From the NCBI GenBank assembly GCA_016721905.1, contig JADKHH010000033.1:310001-374000 (forward strand): 64,000 nucleotides of DNA, read 5' to 3'. The number at the start of each line of letters is the position of its first letter. Position 1 is the first letter of the stretch. The DNA comes from Candidatus Opimibacter skivensis. GTDB taxonomy: Bacteria; Bacteroidota; Bacteroidia; Chitinophagales; Saprospiraceae. Under the pieces are notes generated by a model. It made no database searches and was not told the origin of the DNA. It worked only from the letters and a program-made list of their open reading frames with translations. The position numbers and the translations under genes are program-made. Positions 19,000 through 27,621 of the stretch are shown in pieces.

Positions 19000-19703
19000 T
19001 CAACTCCTGCTGGCCATATCTTCCAGGACAATGTCAATCAGCCATTGAGGGCCATTCTGTAGGCCGGATCTTGTAACACCATTTTCAATACGGTGTCGGT
19101 TATCCTCCAATTTTTGTCTGAAAATAGTAACATCACGCCCTGGAGCGATCACTTCATCTTCTCCCTTGGAGTCCCCGTTGTATGTATCCAGGTACTCTCT
19201 GAACTCAGGTCTGTGTCTTGCCATTAAACTTTTTGCAATCTGGTATTCCGCTCAACAAAATGACCTACTTCATGCAAGATGGTCCTTCAGGATTTTCACC
19301 TTGGGATGTGGCACAAAAACAATGGATGAATGATGATATATTCGTAATCTTCATTTTTGCGCATGACATCTCCTGCTTCCACCACCCATGGTTGGTGCCT
19401 AGAGACACCCTGATGACACCAGTTGGCGGGGATTCCCCATCCTAAGTCGGTGTGGTAAACGCCTGCAATTAAAAATCCAGAACTGAGGAAATCCAAATAA
19501 AAATCGGTAATACGGATTGTGATCCTGATACATTATATAGGCCAGCATTATAAAATGAAATCCATGGACATATATCCCTTTGATGGGCCCCCACTCACAG
19601 CGACATCTTCCATTTGTGAATTATCAGTCCAGCATACTGTGGCATCTATCTCCCTTTCTAGGTTGGTCTTCGTGAGTGTCCATGCCCTTAAAAGAAACAA
19701 CAT
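19000..19703 (-). pseudogene. Broken HExxH zincin-like gene
   Basis: No long frame exists here, but reading across frames gives coherent protein. In order it reads G-P-I-K-G-I-Y-V-H-G-F-H-F-I-M-L-A-Y, then Y-L-D-F-L-S-S-G-F-L-I-A-G-V-Y-H-T-D-L-G-W-G-I-P. P-H-P-K-V-K-I-L and then T-I-L-H-E-V-G-H-F-V-E follow, and last a clean 70-residue tail (ARHRPEFREYL ... VLEDMASRS) ending at 19000. The H-E-V-G-H is a metallopeptidase-type zinc motif. At least five one-base shifts are needed, near T5, AA and A5 runs among others, far denser than elsewhere in the window. The stop overlaps the next gene's start, so it belongs to the giant-protein operon. The 19688-19921 reading frame may be its N-terminal leader. 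Confidence 0.6.
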
Positions 19704-19921
19704 GGACAATCCGGAATCATGATACAATCAAGAATGACGATTCCTGAGTTAATGACCCCTTCTGATCCTGATGAAGGTGCTTCTGATCTTCTTCTCGAAG
19801 ATGGCTCCTCAGTTGATGGGGCCTCAGTTGATGGGGCCTCAGTTGAAGGAGCCGGTTGTTCTTGAGACAATAATTCCGTAGCGAAGAATAACCCCATCAG
19901 AGCCATTAAAACTAATTTCAT
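19688..19921 (-). CDS. Small secreted Pro/Ser/Thr-rich protein or leader of the broken gene
   Basis: The 77-residue frame starts with a convincing signal peptide (MKLVLMALMGLFFATELLSQ). A direct repeat of P-S-T-E-A follows, then an R-R-R patch and a short Cys-rich end (CIMIPDCPCC). A TTG three codons upstream is the only alternative start. The end overlaps the zincin-like region in another frame. A signal peptide, a low-complexity linker and then a metallopeptidase-like domain would be a normal architecture. It is therefore likely that this is the N-terminus of one gene spanning 19000-19921 with a frameshift near the T4 run at 19687-19690. Function is unknown. Confidence 0.5.
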   Translation of the reverse strand: MKLVLMALMGLFFATELLSQEQPAPSTEAPSTEAPSTEEPSSRRRSEAPSSGSEGVINSGIVILDCIMIPDCPCCFF

Positions 19922-19980
19922 ACGTATCAATTAAAAAAGTAAACCAGATTCTTGAATCACTTTTCTCCGGAAAAACGGTG

Positions 19981-21726
19981 CTATTTGTTTTCCATTTTTA
20001 CAATCCGCTCTTCCAGTTGTCGTATGATATCCTGCTGCTCCTGGATGGCTTTCACCAGCACAGGAATGATCTCTGAATAATTGACAGCATACACATCATC
20101 CTGTGGATTGATGGTCCGGGCATCATCTGCACTAGCCTGGCGTCCTTCAGGTTTGCGCACTACTTCTGGTAGTACTTCATCCAGCTCTTGCGCAAGGAAA
20201 CCGATGTGCGTATTGCCATCATCCGCTATCCAGTGATAGGATACAGGATTCATTTTCATCACCTTGTCAAGACTGTTTGAAAGAGGAAGAATATCTTTTT
20301 TCAAACGCGCATCAGAGGATTGGTTCAATCCATTTACACTCCAGATTTCAGACCATCGGAAAGAGGATGAACCGAGCTTGACGGTATTATGAACAGATGG
20401 TCCCCATTCAGTTCCTGAAGTATACAAGCCAACTCTATCAATACTGTTAAAACCCAAAGTCATGGCTGTACTGAGCCCACGTATCAAGCCCCAGGTACTA
20501 CCACCAATTCTCACTTCATTATTCAATACTTGTGTGCCCTGATATTGGATTCCACCTGAGATCAACGACCATGGGTTGGAGTCATTATCCGGTGCTGCTT
20601 CCCATTGCTGGGTATTAAATGGAAACCATTTTAATACATATCCTTGTGTTGGAGCAGCTGCTGATATCGGCCTTCCTTGTAGCTGATTTGCATTCCAAAG
20701 TGCACTTGTGTTTTGCGCACTGATGACGTCACTAGCTATGGTAATTCCGGTACCTGCGGTGTACGTACCTGCTGGTCCTTCCGGACCTTGTGGTCCTTGC
20801 GGCCCAACCGGGCCTTGTGGTCCTACAGGGCCTGTCTCACCTTGTGGTCCGGCAGGGCCTTGAGCTCCTGTTGGACCGACTGGGCCTTCGGGACCTTGTG
20901 GTCCCTGAGGGCCTTGCGGACCAGCAGGTCCATCTTCTCCCTGCGGACCAGTAAGCCCTTGCGGACCTTCAGGGCCTGTTTCACCTTGTGGTCCTTCCGG
21001 CCCTTGCAATCCTTGAGGGCCTTGTTCTCCTTGCGCTCCTTGCGGACCAGGATTACCTTGTGGTCCTTCAGGGCCCGTAAGACCCTGTTGTCCTTCCGGA
21101 CCTTGAGGCCCTTGAATTTGTCCGATTGAAACCCATTCATCTCCATTCCATACAAACCCGGTACCTGTATCTTCTGTAATGACAATGTCTCCATCACTGC
21201 CCATGTAACCTGGATCAAGACTGGCTTCATCCGGCACCGTTCCAACAATAGATATTCCATCACCGGCCGGTCCCACAGGGCCTTGATCGCCCTGAAGTCC
21301 CTGCTCACCTTGTGGTCCTTGTAGTCCTTGATCTCCCTGGGGTCCCTGGGGTCCGCGAAATGCACTATAATTAATCTGAGAGGTTGTGATTTCAGCATAG
21401 GGGCCTCCATTGCTTTCGCCACATTCTACTTTGAGGTATTTGGGGCCGTCATTCCAATTGACGTCAGCTATATTTCCAAAGACAGGTGTGCCTGTTCCTA
21501 CTTCAACTGAAAACCAACCATACGCATCGGTAATCGGTTCTTGTGTCTCACTATACAATAAGGGACCAGTCGGTGAGCCGTCCAGGATGTCAAATTTCAG
21601 ATAAACGATCAGGCTGGCCTGAGGATCACCTGAACTATTGCGAACCACTGACTGGTACGTAAATCCTTGTCCGAATGAAAAAACATTCACCAGGAAGAAT
21701 GAGCAGAAGAAAATCAGTTGTTTCAT
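19981..21726 (-). CDS. Collagen-like secreted protein with C-terminal peptidase-S74 chaperone domain
   Basis: The start is set at 21726, where MKQLIFFCSFFLVNVFSFGQ forms a signal peptide, 4 nt after the upstream stop; an ATG 15 codons earlier overlaps that gene. Residues 20-125 are a beta-sandwich-like head (YQSVVRNSSGDPQ). Next come two blocks of Gly-X-Y triplets dominated by G-P-Q, G-E-Q and G-L-Q: a short one near 125-150 and a long one of about 130 residues. A beta-rich stalk follows, and then the S74 intramolecular chaperone: S-S-D-A-R-L-K-K-D-I, H-I-G-F-L-A-Q-E-L, Y-S-E-I-I-P-V-L-V-K-A-I-Q-E and a terminal coiled coil. S74 domains trimerise fibres and often self-cleave. This predicts a trimeric surface fibre. 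Confidence 0.88.
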   Translation of the reverse strand: MKQLIFFCSFFLVNVFSFGQGFTYQSVVRNSSGDPQASLIVYLKFDILDGSPTGPLLYSETQEPITDAYGWFSVEVGTGTPVFGNIADVNWNDGPKYLKVECGESNGGPYAEITTSQINYSAFRGPQGPQGDQGLQGPQGEQGLQGDQGPVGPAGDGISIVGTVPDEASLDPGYMGSDGDIVITEDTGTGFVWNGDEWVSIGQIQGPQGPEGQQGLTGPEGPQGNPGPQGAQGEQGPQGLQGPEGPQGETGPEGPQGLTGPQGEDGPAGPQGPQGPQGPEGPVGPTGAQGPAGPQGETGPVGPQGPVGPQGPQGPEGPAGTYTAGTGITIASDVISAQNTSALWNANQLQGRPISAAAPTQGYVLKWFPFNTQQWEAAPDNDSNPWSLISGGIQYQGTQVLNNEVRIGGSTWGLIRGLSTAMTLGFNSIDRVGLYTSGTEWGPSVHNTVKLGSSSFRWSEIWSVNGLNQSSDARLKKDILPLSNSLDKVMKMNPVSYHWIADDGNTHIGFLAQELDEVLPEVVRKPEGRQASADDARTINPQDDVYAVNYSEIIPVLVKAIQEQQDIIRQLEERIVKMENK

Positions 21727-21730
21727 TGTT

Positions 21731-22231
21731 TTAGGATTTAATGATGGTATAGGTTGTACATTTTGTTTCATCGATGATCACCTTCACCAGATATACTCCA
21801 TTTGTCAATGAAGAAAGGTCAAGGTTGTTTTGACGATTGTGATTCAGGTCACCTGCATATACAAGACTCCCCAAAAGGGAATACACCCTGATTTCTCCGG
21901 ACCGGAAATCAACCGCTTCAATAAAGAGGTAGTCTTTCAAAGGATTGGGATAAACCCGGACCAACGCTTCTGACTCGATTGGAGCATTGCCCGATATAAC
22001 ATCTGACTCAGTAAGCGGAGATGTAAAATCCAATGCACCGCATGATCCATATCCTGTAAAAACAGAGCCTATAGACTGCTGGAAGATCAACCCATGACAA
22101 TCACCGGATGCGTAACCTGATGAAATCATAGGGCTGATCAGGCATTGCGCACTGGCACCCCATCCTGCAGCACACAGGAGCATAATGGCCGTCAAGCGAG
22201 TCATCCATTTTTCTGATTCCATATGTCGCAT
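21731..22231 (-). CDS. Small T9SS-sorted secreted protein
   Basis: Starting at the ATG at 22231 (MRHMESEKWMTRLTAIMLLCAAGWGASAQ) the product is about 166 aa with a signal peptide. The longer frame from 22267 begins almost at the predicted transcription start. The short mature part has Cys pairs (QCLISPMISSGYASGDC, GYGSCG). The last 80 residues are a type A T9SS sorting domain: V-Y-P-N-P-L-K-D-Y-L-F-I, V-Y-S-L-L-G-S-L-V-Y and L-T-N-G-V-Y-L-V-K-V. It is the first gene of the unit leading into the collagen-like fibre, 4 nt downstream. In Saprospiraceae-like genomes such small proteins often precede collagen-like genes, but a shared job is only inferred. Confidence 0.82.
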   Translation of the reverse strand: MRHMESEKWMTRLTAIMLLCAAGWGASAQCLISPMISSGYASGDCHGLIFQQSIGSVFTGYGSCGALDFTSPLTESDVISGNAPIESEALVRVYPNPLKDYLFIEAVDFRSGEIRVYSLLGSLVYAGDLNHNRQNNLDLSSLTNGVYLVKVIIDETKCTTYTIIKS

Positions 22232-22592
22232 ATTATTAAGTTTATCGTTTCGCACAGGAACATACACTGTTGCTGAATCAAAAGTATTTGGATGATCCGT
22301 GTACTCTCCCTGCTATCTACTATTCCGTATTTCCGTCAGGATATTCAGTTCATTTTGTGATTATTTGGAAACCCAGCCATATCCGATTATTTAGATTTCG
22401 GGTTCTCGCTACGGCTGATCAATCACCAGGAGCCATTGAAAACAATCTCAACTGACAAGCAATCCAGGGATAAACAAGCCCCTCCTACAGCATGAAAGGC
22501 AAGCTTGCATCAAACATCTGTTTACCAATTAATCAGGAAATGAGCCGAATAGTCAGGGAGAGTGAAGCATCAGTAATTCCTCCGGCGGATCA
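22232..22592. other. Divergent intergenic region between the surface cluster and the LytS/LytR system
   Basis: No gene is supported here. It contains a minus-strand TACTTTTG -7 word (22279-22286) and, just past its right edge, a plus-strand TAGATTTG (22606-22613). The rest is AT-rich without obvious repeats. It may hold operator sites for the adjacent LytTR regulator, but I see no clear direct-repeat pair. Confidence 0.5.
22279..22286 (-). promoter_or_regulatory. Candidate -7 element (TACTTTTG) of the T9SS/collagen unit
   Basis: This is an exact TAnnTTTG word on the minus strand. It would place the transcript start near 22272, leaving about 40 nt of leader before the ATG at 22231. It argues against the longer frame starting at 22267. 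Confidence 0.45.
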
Positions 22593-25500
22593 ATGATTAT
22601 AATCATAGATTTGGATTATAAAGTGAATAGCATAAAGGTGATAAACTGGAAAAGTCGTCAATATCAAACCCCTGGTCGTGCATCCAGGCTGTTGATGACG
22701 TTTCTATACCTGATGCTGACATACCTCGAGATATCTGGTCAGCAGTACACCCGAACTGAATTAAGTGTTTTCAATGGCCTTGGTCAGGGAGACGTGTTTA
22801 GTATCAGCCAGGATAGCTTAGGCTATATCTGGATTACACAACAGCATGGAGTAGCCCGCTTTAATGGAAGGGAGTTTTTCAAATTTGAAGCCAATCCTGC
22901 AGATAGTACAGCACTACCGACGACGGAGGTATATCACATCACCCATCTACCGGATGGCAATGCATGGTTTTCGCACCAGAAAGGTCTTTCCTTCTATCAT
23001 CGAATAGGAAATCGTTTTACCAATTACAACCGGAGTCACGGATTACATTGTGACAACATCAAATCCACTATTGCAGAAGGTGATTCGATCCTTTATGCTG
23101 TACATTGGTATGGCTATGACCGGATACGCCTGAAAAACTTTTCCACCGAATGGATACGGCCTTTTCCACAGCTTGCAGACAGTGTATTACGGCACAGGTC
23201 TTACAATCTGCCGAATCATCCAAAACAAAATCCATTTGATGCCAACCAACTTTTCAGCCTCCATAGCAATGAGATATATGTATTGGACAAGACAACACTT
23301 CAGTTTACAAAACTTACTGATTTCGATCTGGGCCGCAATCCGTATTTAAAATCAGCATTCTATCTCCTGGAATATGAATGGGCTGATGCGAACACCCTGC
23401 TGCTAAATTTTTTCCCTAATACAGGGGAAATATATAGCTATGATCTTAGTACAAAGAAACTGACACCCCTGCCGCTCTTTCAGGAAAAATCGCTGTGGAT
23501 CACTAAAATTGAAAAGACGTCAAACAACACATATCTATGCCTTGAACAGAGTCTAGGTCCATTCTGGATTAAATCAGGTGACGGACAAACTACCTTGATT
23601 GATACTACCATTTCCGGAAAAACATTTGGTTCAGTCTTTCAGGATCGCGAAAATGTCATCTGGGCAGGCGAACATGGTTATGTCTTCCGGTATGAACCTA
23701 CACAAACAGTGACGTACGCGGCAGGACCAGCGGATTACTTTCTAAGCCATATCACCGATCCTAAAACCGGTACGAGCATATTCTTTAGTTACACCAACTC
23801 CAGGGTTCTTCAATTTGAAAATAAAAAATTTAAAGAAATTTCATTTCCGCCAATAAATGAATTTAGTTCCAATACTTTCTTCCATGCAGAGCGTGAACTC
23901 TTTTTCAATATCACCGGCAAAACACTGACCTGGTTTCACCCCTTGACTCAGGTGCTGAGAGAGATTACATTAACCGGCATAGGCAACACCGACAACATCC
24001 ATGATTTTGCCACAACTCCGGAGGGCTTCTATGCGGCTGTCAACAACCAGGTGTATTTCATTACGGTGGATGGACTATGCAAATCCGTATGTAGTGCAGA
24101 TGAGGTCATCTATGAACTAGAACACTACAGGGAGAAGTTATATTATTCAACGCCTGGAAGCATATATGAATACAATACCCTGACTGGAAAGCGGAAGGAA
24201 ATTTTTCACCTGGATGGATATACCAACCTCCAGATCCTGATCCACAACGATGTCCTCTATCTGATGTGGTGGGATAAATTGAAATATGCTTTATTGGATT
24301 CCACTGAAGTGTCTTTTATCGACAGCCATCTCGATGTCACCTTCCCTGATTTAAGTTTCATGCAGCTAAGCACGGCAGGGGATGACCTATTGATCACTGC
24401 CGAATTTATGATGATCCGGTTGGAAACCCCATCCCTGCGCGTTAAGAGAACATATTCATACCTGGATCAGATATACATCGGATACTGGAATGATGTCTTC
24501 AGTACCACGAAAGATCATTACTACCTGACGACAGATTTAAAGAAAATAATAGCTTTTCCTGAACAGTTGAGTCAACCCGCATTCCGAAGTTATCAGGTCG
24601 AAAGGATGGAGGTGAACGGTCAGCAGAAAATAATGGATGAAAAGACTTTCAAGCTTCGGGATGATGAAAACAATATTATCATTAAATCTGATGCAGTCTA
24701 TACTGGGCTCTTTGACAAACTCACCTATTATTACCGGAATACAACAAAAGGGGATAATTGGCTCCAGATGAAATCGGATGTTCTCCAGTTATTAAATCAA
24801 AAGCCGGGTAAGTACTCCATTGATTTGAAAGTGGTCGACCGTTTTGGCCAGGAAAAAATCCTGCAGGAAGCTGCAGTTTTTGAAATATCACCTCCCTGGT
24901 ACCAACGTATATGGTTTTATGGCGTATGTCTGTTATTTGGCATAGGTGTGGCTTATGTAGCATACCAGTATCGGCTGAAGCAGGTTCAAAAAGAATATGA
25001 CTTCCAATCGAAACTACAGCAACTGGAAATGACCGCACTTAAGGCACAAATGAACCCTCATTTCATTTTCAATTGTCTCAATAGTATCAAGGGCCTTGTA
25101 CTGATTGGTGATTCCGATAAAGCTGTCAGCTATATTGGTACTTTTTCAAAACTGGTCAGAAGTTCACTGGACAGCGCGGAGGAAAAACTGCTCACGCTAA
25201 AAGAAGAGCTTGATATCGCAGAAAACTATTTAACCCTTGAACAACTCCGGTATGGACCCAAGCTCACCTGGAGTATTCGCTGCCAGGATGAATCATTGCT
25301 GACGTCTATAAAGCTACCACCATTCATCCTGCAACCACTACTCGAGAATGCCATCGTCCACGGAATAAAATATGTAGACCATGATGGTTTCATCCACATC
25401 CTCGCCTATAGTGAAAAATCAAACGTACACATCAAGATCATTGACAATGGCATCGGCTTGCAACTTTCGAAAGCGCGAGAACAGAACAACGAGCATACGA

Positions 25501-25643
25501 CCCGGAAACACCTCGGCGTTTCGCTTGTCAAGAGAAGGTTGAAGATCATTAATGCTACCCTGTCTATCTATGATCACCTAGATGATGACGGAAATATATC
25601 AGGTACTATTTCAGAAATAATCATCCCTCACCACCATGAATAA
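22593..25643 (+). CDS. LytS-type sensor histidine kinase with two-component-regulator propeller
   Basis: The frame is 1016 aa. The exact start is unsure: a TAGATTTG promoter word lies inside the first codons, so GTG 22638 or ATG 22695 may be used. A hydrophobic export segment (LLMTFLYLMLTYLEISGQ) precedes periplasmic propeller repeats (FSISQDSLGYIWITQQHGVARF and similar). A Y_Y_Y-like domain follows, then one membrane helix (about residues 771-792). The cytoplasmic His_kinase/HATPase pair has M-N-P-H-F-I-F-N-C-L-N-S-I (His823), Q-P-L-L-E-N-A-I-V-H-G and D-N-G-I-G-L. It overlaps its response regulator by 8 nt. The ligand is not readable from sequence. Confidence 0.9.
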   Translation: MIIIIDLDYKVNSIKVINWKSRQYQTPGRASRLLMTFLYLMLTYLEISGQQYTRTELSVFNGLGQGDVFSISQDSLGYIWITQQHGVARFNGREFFKFEANPADSTALPTTEVYHITHLPDGNAWFSHQKGLSFYHRIGNRFTNYNRSHGLHCDNIKSTIAEGDSILYAVHWYGYDRIRLKNFSTEWIRPFPQLADSVLRHRSYNLPNHPKQNPFDANQLFSLHSNEIYVLDKTTLQFTKLTDFDLGRNPYLKSAFYLLEYEWADANTLLLNFFPNTGEIYSYDLSTKKLTPLPLFQEKSLWITKIEKTSNNTYLCLEQSLGPFWIKSGDGQTTLIDTTISGKTFGSVFQDRENVIWAGEHGYVFRYEPTQTVTYAAGPADYFLSHITDPKTGTSIFFSYTNSRVLQFENKKFKEISFPPINEFSSNTFFHAERELFFNITGKTLTWFHPLTQVLREITLTGIGNTDNIHDFATTPEGFYAAVNNQVYFITVDGLCKSVCSADEVIYELEHYREKLYYSTPGSIYEYNTLTGKRKEIFHLDGYTNLQILIHNDVLYLMWWDKLKYALLDSTEVSFIDSHLDVTFPDLSFMQLSTAGDDLLITAEFMMIRLETPSLRVKRTYSYLDQIYIGYWNDVFSTTKDHYYLTTDLKKIIAFPEQLSQPAFRSYQVERMEVNGQQKIMDEKTFKLRDDENNIIIKSDAVYTGLFDKLTYYYRNTTKGDNWLQMKSDVLQLLNQKPGKYSIDLKVVDRFGQEKILQEAAVFEISPPWYQRIWFYGVCLLFGIGVAYVAYQYRLKQVQKEYDFQSKLQQLEMTALKAQMNPHFIFNCLNSIKGLVLIGDSDKAVSYIGTFSKLVRSSLDSAEEKLLTLKEELDIAENYLTLEQLRYGPKLTWSIRCQDESLLTSIKLPPFILQPLLENAIVHGIKYVDHDGFIHILAYSEKSNVHIKIIDNGIGLQLSKAREQNNEHTTRKHLGVSLVKRRLKIINATLSIYDHLDDDGNISGTISEIIIPHHHE
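22606..22613 (+). promoter_or_regulatory. Candidate -7 element (TAGATTTG) for the LytS/LytR pair
   Basis: This exact TAnnTTTG word lies 13 nt inside the longest kinase frame, so if used, translation must start further downstream. Confidence 0.35.
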
Positions 25644-26388
25644 ATATATCACGGCGCTGTCCATAGATGATGAAGAATTATGCAATAAAGCCCTCTCGAT
25701 AGAGCTTAAAAAATATTGCCCGGACATCAAGTTTCTCGGCAGCTATACCGACCCGAGGGAAGGTATGGAGGCGATCAGAAGCTTAAAGCCGGACATCGTC
25801 TTCCTCGATATTGAGATGCCATGGATCAATGGGTTTGAATTGATTGACCAGTTACAACCTATAGACTTTGAAGTGATATTTGTCACGGCCTACAATGAAT
25901 ATGCATTGAAGGCATTTCGATCCAAAGCATTGGATTACCTGCTCAAACCTATCGAATCACCTGATCTGATCGAAGCAGTACATCGGGCTATTGATAAAAT
26001 AAAACAAGGTCACCGCAATGAGGAGCTGGAGAACATCCTCAACAAGTATGCTACTTCTTATCTTCCTGAGATCATCTCTGTGCCTACACAGGAGGGGCTT
26101 GAATTTATCCACAAAAAGGAAATCATGTATTGTGAAGCGGAAGGCAACTACACCTATATACATACCCAGGACGGCAAAAAACGACTTATCCCCAAGACCC
26201 TGAAAGACATAGAATCGATGATCCATGATGCAGGGTTCCTGCGCATACATCAGTCCTACCTGGCCAATGTGGCCTACCTCAAAAGCTACTCAAGGCAGGA
26301 TGGTGGATTTATAGAATTGAAAAATGGAAAACAGTTACCGGTGAGCAGGGCAAGGAAAGAAGAATTACTCAATCGATTCAGAGAATAG
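25636..26388 (+). CDS. LytR/AlgR-family response regulator (REC-LytTR)
   Basis: The 250-aa protein has a receiver domain at residues 1-120. It shows acidic pocket D-D-E, phospho-acceptor Asp58 in F-L-D-I-E-M-P, a T-A-Y switch and the K of L-L-K-P-I. A LytTR DNA-binding domain (about 145-248) reads I-M-Y-C-E-A-E-G-N-Y-T, F-L-R-I-H-Q-S-Y-L-A-N and L-P-V-S-R-A-R-K. LytTR regulators bind direct repeats upstream of target promoters. The start codon overlaps the kinase stop (8 nt), so kinase and regulator are made together. The divergent surface cluster is an obvious candidate target, but that is inference. Confidence 0.95.
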   Translation: MNKYITALSIDDEELCNKALSIELKKYCPDIKFLGSYTDPREGMEAIRSLKPDIVFLDIEMPWINGFELIDQLQPIDFEVIFVTAYNEYALKAFRSKALDYLLKPIESPDLIEAVHRAIDKIKQGHRNEELENILNKYATSYLPEIISVPTQEGLEFIHKKEIMYCEAEGNYTYIHTQDGKKRLIPKTLKDIESMIHDAGFLRIHQSYLANVAYLKSYSRQDGGFIELKNGKQLPVSRARKEELLNRFRE

Positions 26389-26403
26389 CTCCTCTAAGGG
26401 AAT

Positions 26404-26465
26404 AATAAAGAAAGAGAAGGGTACGGACAGGTCGCGACCTGTCCGTACCCTTCTCTTTCTTTATT
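26404..26465. terminator. 62-bp perfect palindrome between convergent genes
   Basis: The two 31-bp arms are exactly complementary around GTCGCGAC. The outer parts are AT-rich (A run on the left, T run on the right), so either transcript ends in a GC stem plus U-tract. It lies between the ends of the LytTR regulator (26388) and the TonB-like gene (26480) and fits a bidirectional intrinsic terminator. Confidence 0.85.
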
Positions 26466-26479
26466 TTAGGCTGAAGCTA

Positions 26480-27475
26480 TTATTTGATCTTGAAAATGAA
26501 GGCTAGCTTTCCACATTGCTTCTCTGGCGCATCATCATCACGGGCGAAAATATAGGACGCTGCACATGCCTCTGCTTTTGCTACGAATGCAGGATCTTTG
26601 ATGGTAGAGCCTGAATAGTCATATTTCGTTGAGATAACCATACCGCTTCTGTCAACACAGATAAAAATACCCACTTTACCTTCCTTAATAGCAAGGCTCC
26701 CCACGTTAGCCCTACGAACAAGTTCCCTGTCAAGCAACCCATCAAGTCCAACCCCCCAATTGAGACCATTTCCATCTTGCCCTACACCGGTATTCTTACC
26801 AGCACTGCCTGCGCCAGTACCTCCTCCGGGACCTGAACCAACACCATTCTGGCTACCGGTTCCACCACCCTGGCCTCCCTGGCCACCTGTACCTGAGCCA
26901 AAACCATCGCTCCAGATTTCAGAATCGTCTTCACCATCCCCAGGGCCGGAGCCTGCAACATCACCGAAACCGCCATCTGACTGGTCGATCATCCGCATCT
27001 CTTCGACACCATCGCTTTCAAATGAGCTAAAATCATTGACCGATTGCCATGCTTGCTGGGTTACGATTTTAGGAGTTGGGAGTGGAATTTCTCCAATATT
27101 GGACCGTAGCGCACTGCTGGTCTTCATGACAGAAGTCACCGTAGGTGTGGCTAATCTTGAGGGAGCTGCCTCCTGGGGCCGGGACTGCTTAGCTTCCTCT
27201 GAAGCCGGACTTCCACCTGCCTCACTACCCGACATCTTGGAAGCCATATCCATGTTTTCCGGCTCCTCAAATTTTTCAACTTCAGGCTTAACATACTGAT
27301 TATAAGGGTAGTCAAACTGAATGACCAATGCTTCCTTAGTCGGCTCCTCCGGTGGCTTCATAGCGAAAATCGGAAGGAACAGAACTATCAATAGTATAGC
27401 GTGCATGACAAAGGATACGATCCTGCCACTGTTGCGGCTCTTACTTTCTACACGAGATTTATGGCGATTTTTCAT
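26480..27475 (-). CDS. TonB-like energy transducer with Gly-rich periplasmic linker
   Basis: The roughly 331-aa product has a basic N-terminus and one membrane helix (IVSFVMHAILLIVLFLPIFAM, about residues 18-38). A P/E-rich stretch with K-P-P-E-E-P follows, then a long Gly/Gln/Ser-rich region (about 185-250). The C-terminal domain of about 85 residues has V-R-R-A-N, G-K-V-G-I-F-I-C-V-D-R-S-G-M-V-I and a terminal hydrophobic strand (KLAFIFKIK), close to the TonB C-terminal fold. Start at 27475 (ATG); a TTG two codons earlier is less likely. The nearby TonB-dependent receptor on the same strand, separated by a terminator, could be its partner. Confidence 0.75.
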   Translation of the reverse strand: MKNRHKSRVESKSRNSGRIVSFVMHAILLIVLFLPIFAMKPPEEPTKEALVIQFDYPYNQYVKPEVEKFEEPENMDMASKMSGSEAGGSPASEEAKQSRPQEAAPSRLATPTVTSVMKTSSALRSNIGEIPLPTPKIVTQQAWQSVNDFSSFESDGVEEMRMIDQSDGGFGDVAGSGPGDGEDDSEIWSDGFGSGTGGQGGQGGGTGSQNGVGSGPGGGTGAGSAGKNTGVGQDGNGLNWGVGLDGLLDRELVRRANVGSLAIKEGKVGIFICVDRSGMVISTKYDYSGSTIKDPAFVAKAEACAASYIFARDDDAPEKQCGKLAFIFKIK

Positions 27476-27550
27476 AGGCAATACAACACAATAAACGAAC
27501 TAAAAATCTCACTATTGTAATTCATTTTCGGGAATGGGATCCACAATCAA

Positions 27551-27583
27551 TAAAAAACCCCGGAATCATAAAGAATCCCGGGG
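27551..27583 (-). terminator. Intrinsic terminator of the TonB-dependent receptor
   Basis: On the minus strand, a stem with CCCCGG pairing to CCGGGG around an AT-rich loop is followed by TTTTTTA, about 40 nt after the receptor's stop codon. Confidence 0.75.
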
Positions 27584-27621
27584 CTCCGATAATAAAAAAA
27601 TCTAATGCCGCAATTGAAGGG

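Noticed and set aside
20713..21422. Opposite-strand and out-of-frame ORFs across the Gly-X-Y repeats
   Set aside because: They arise from the low-complexity codon pattern of the collagen-like region and have no independent start or homology-like features.
19981..21726. Collagen-like/S74 gene as part of a prophage tail
   Set aside because: It has a Sec signal peptide and no phage structural, lysis or integrase genes are nearby, so a cellular surface fibre is more likely.
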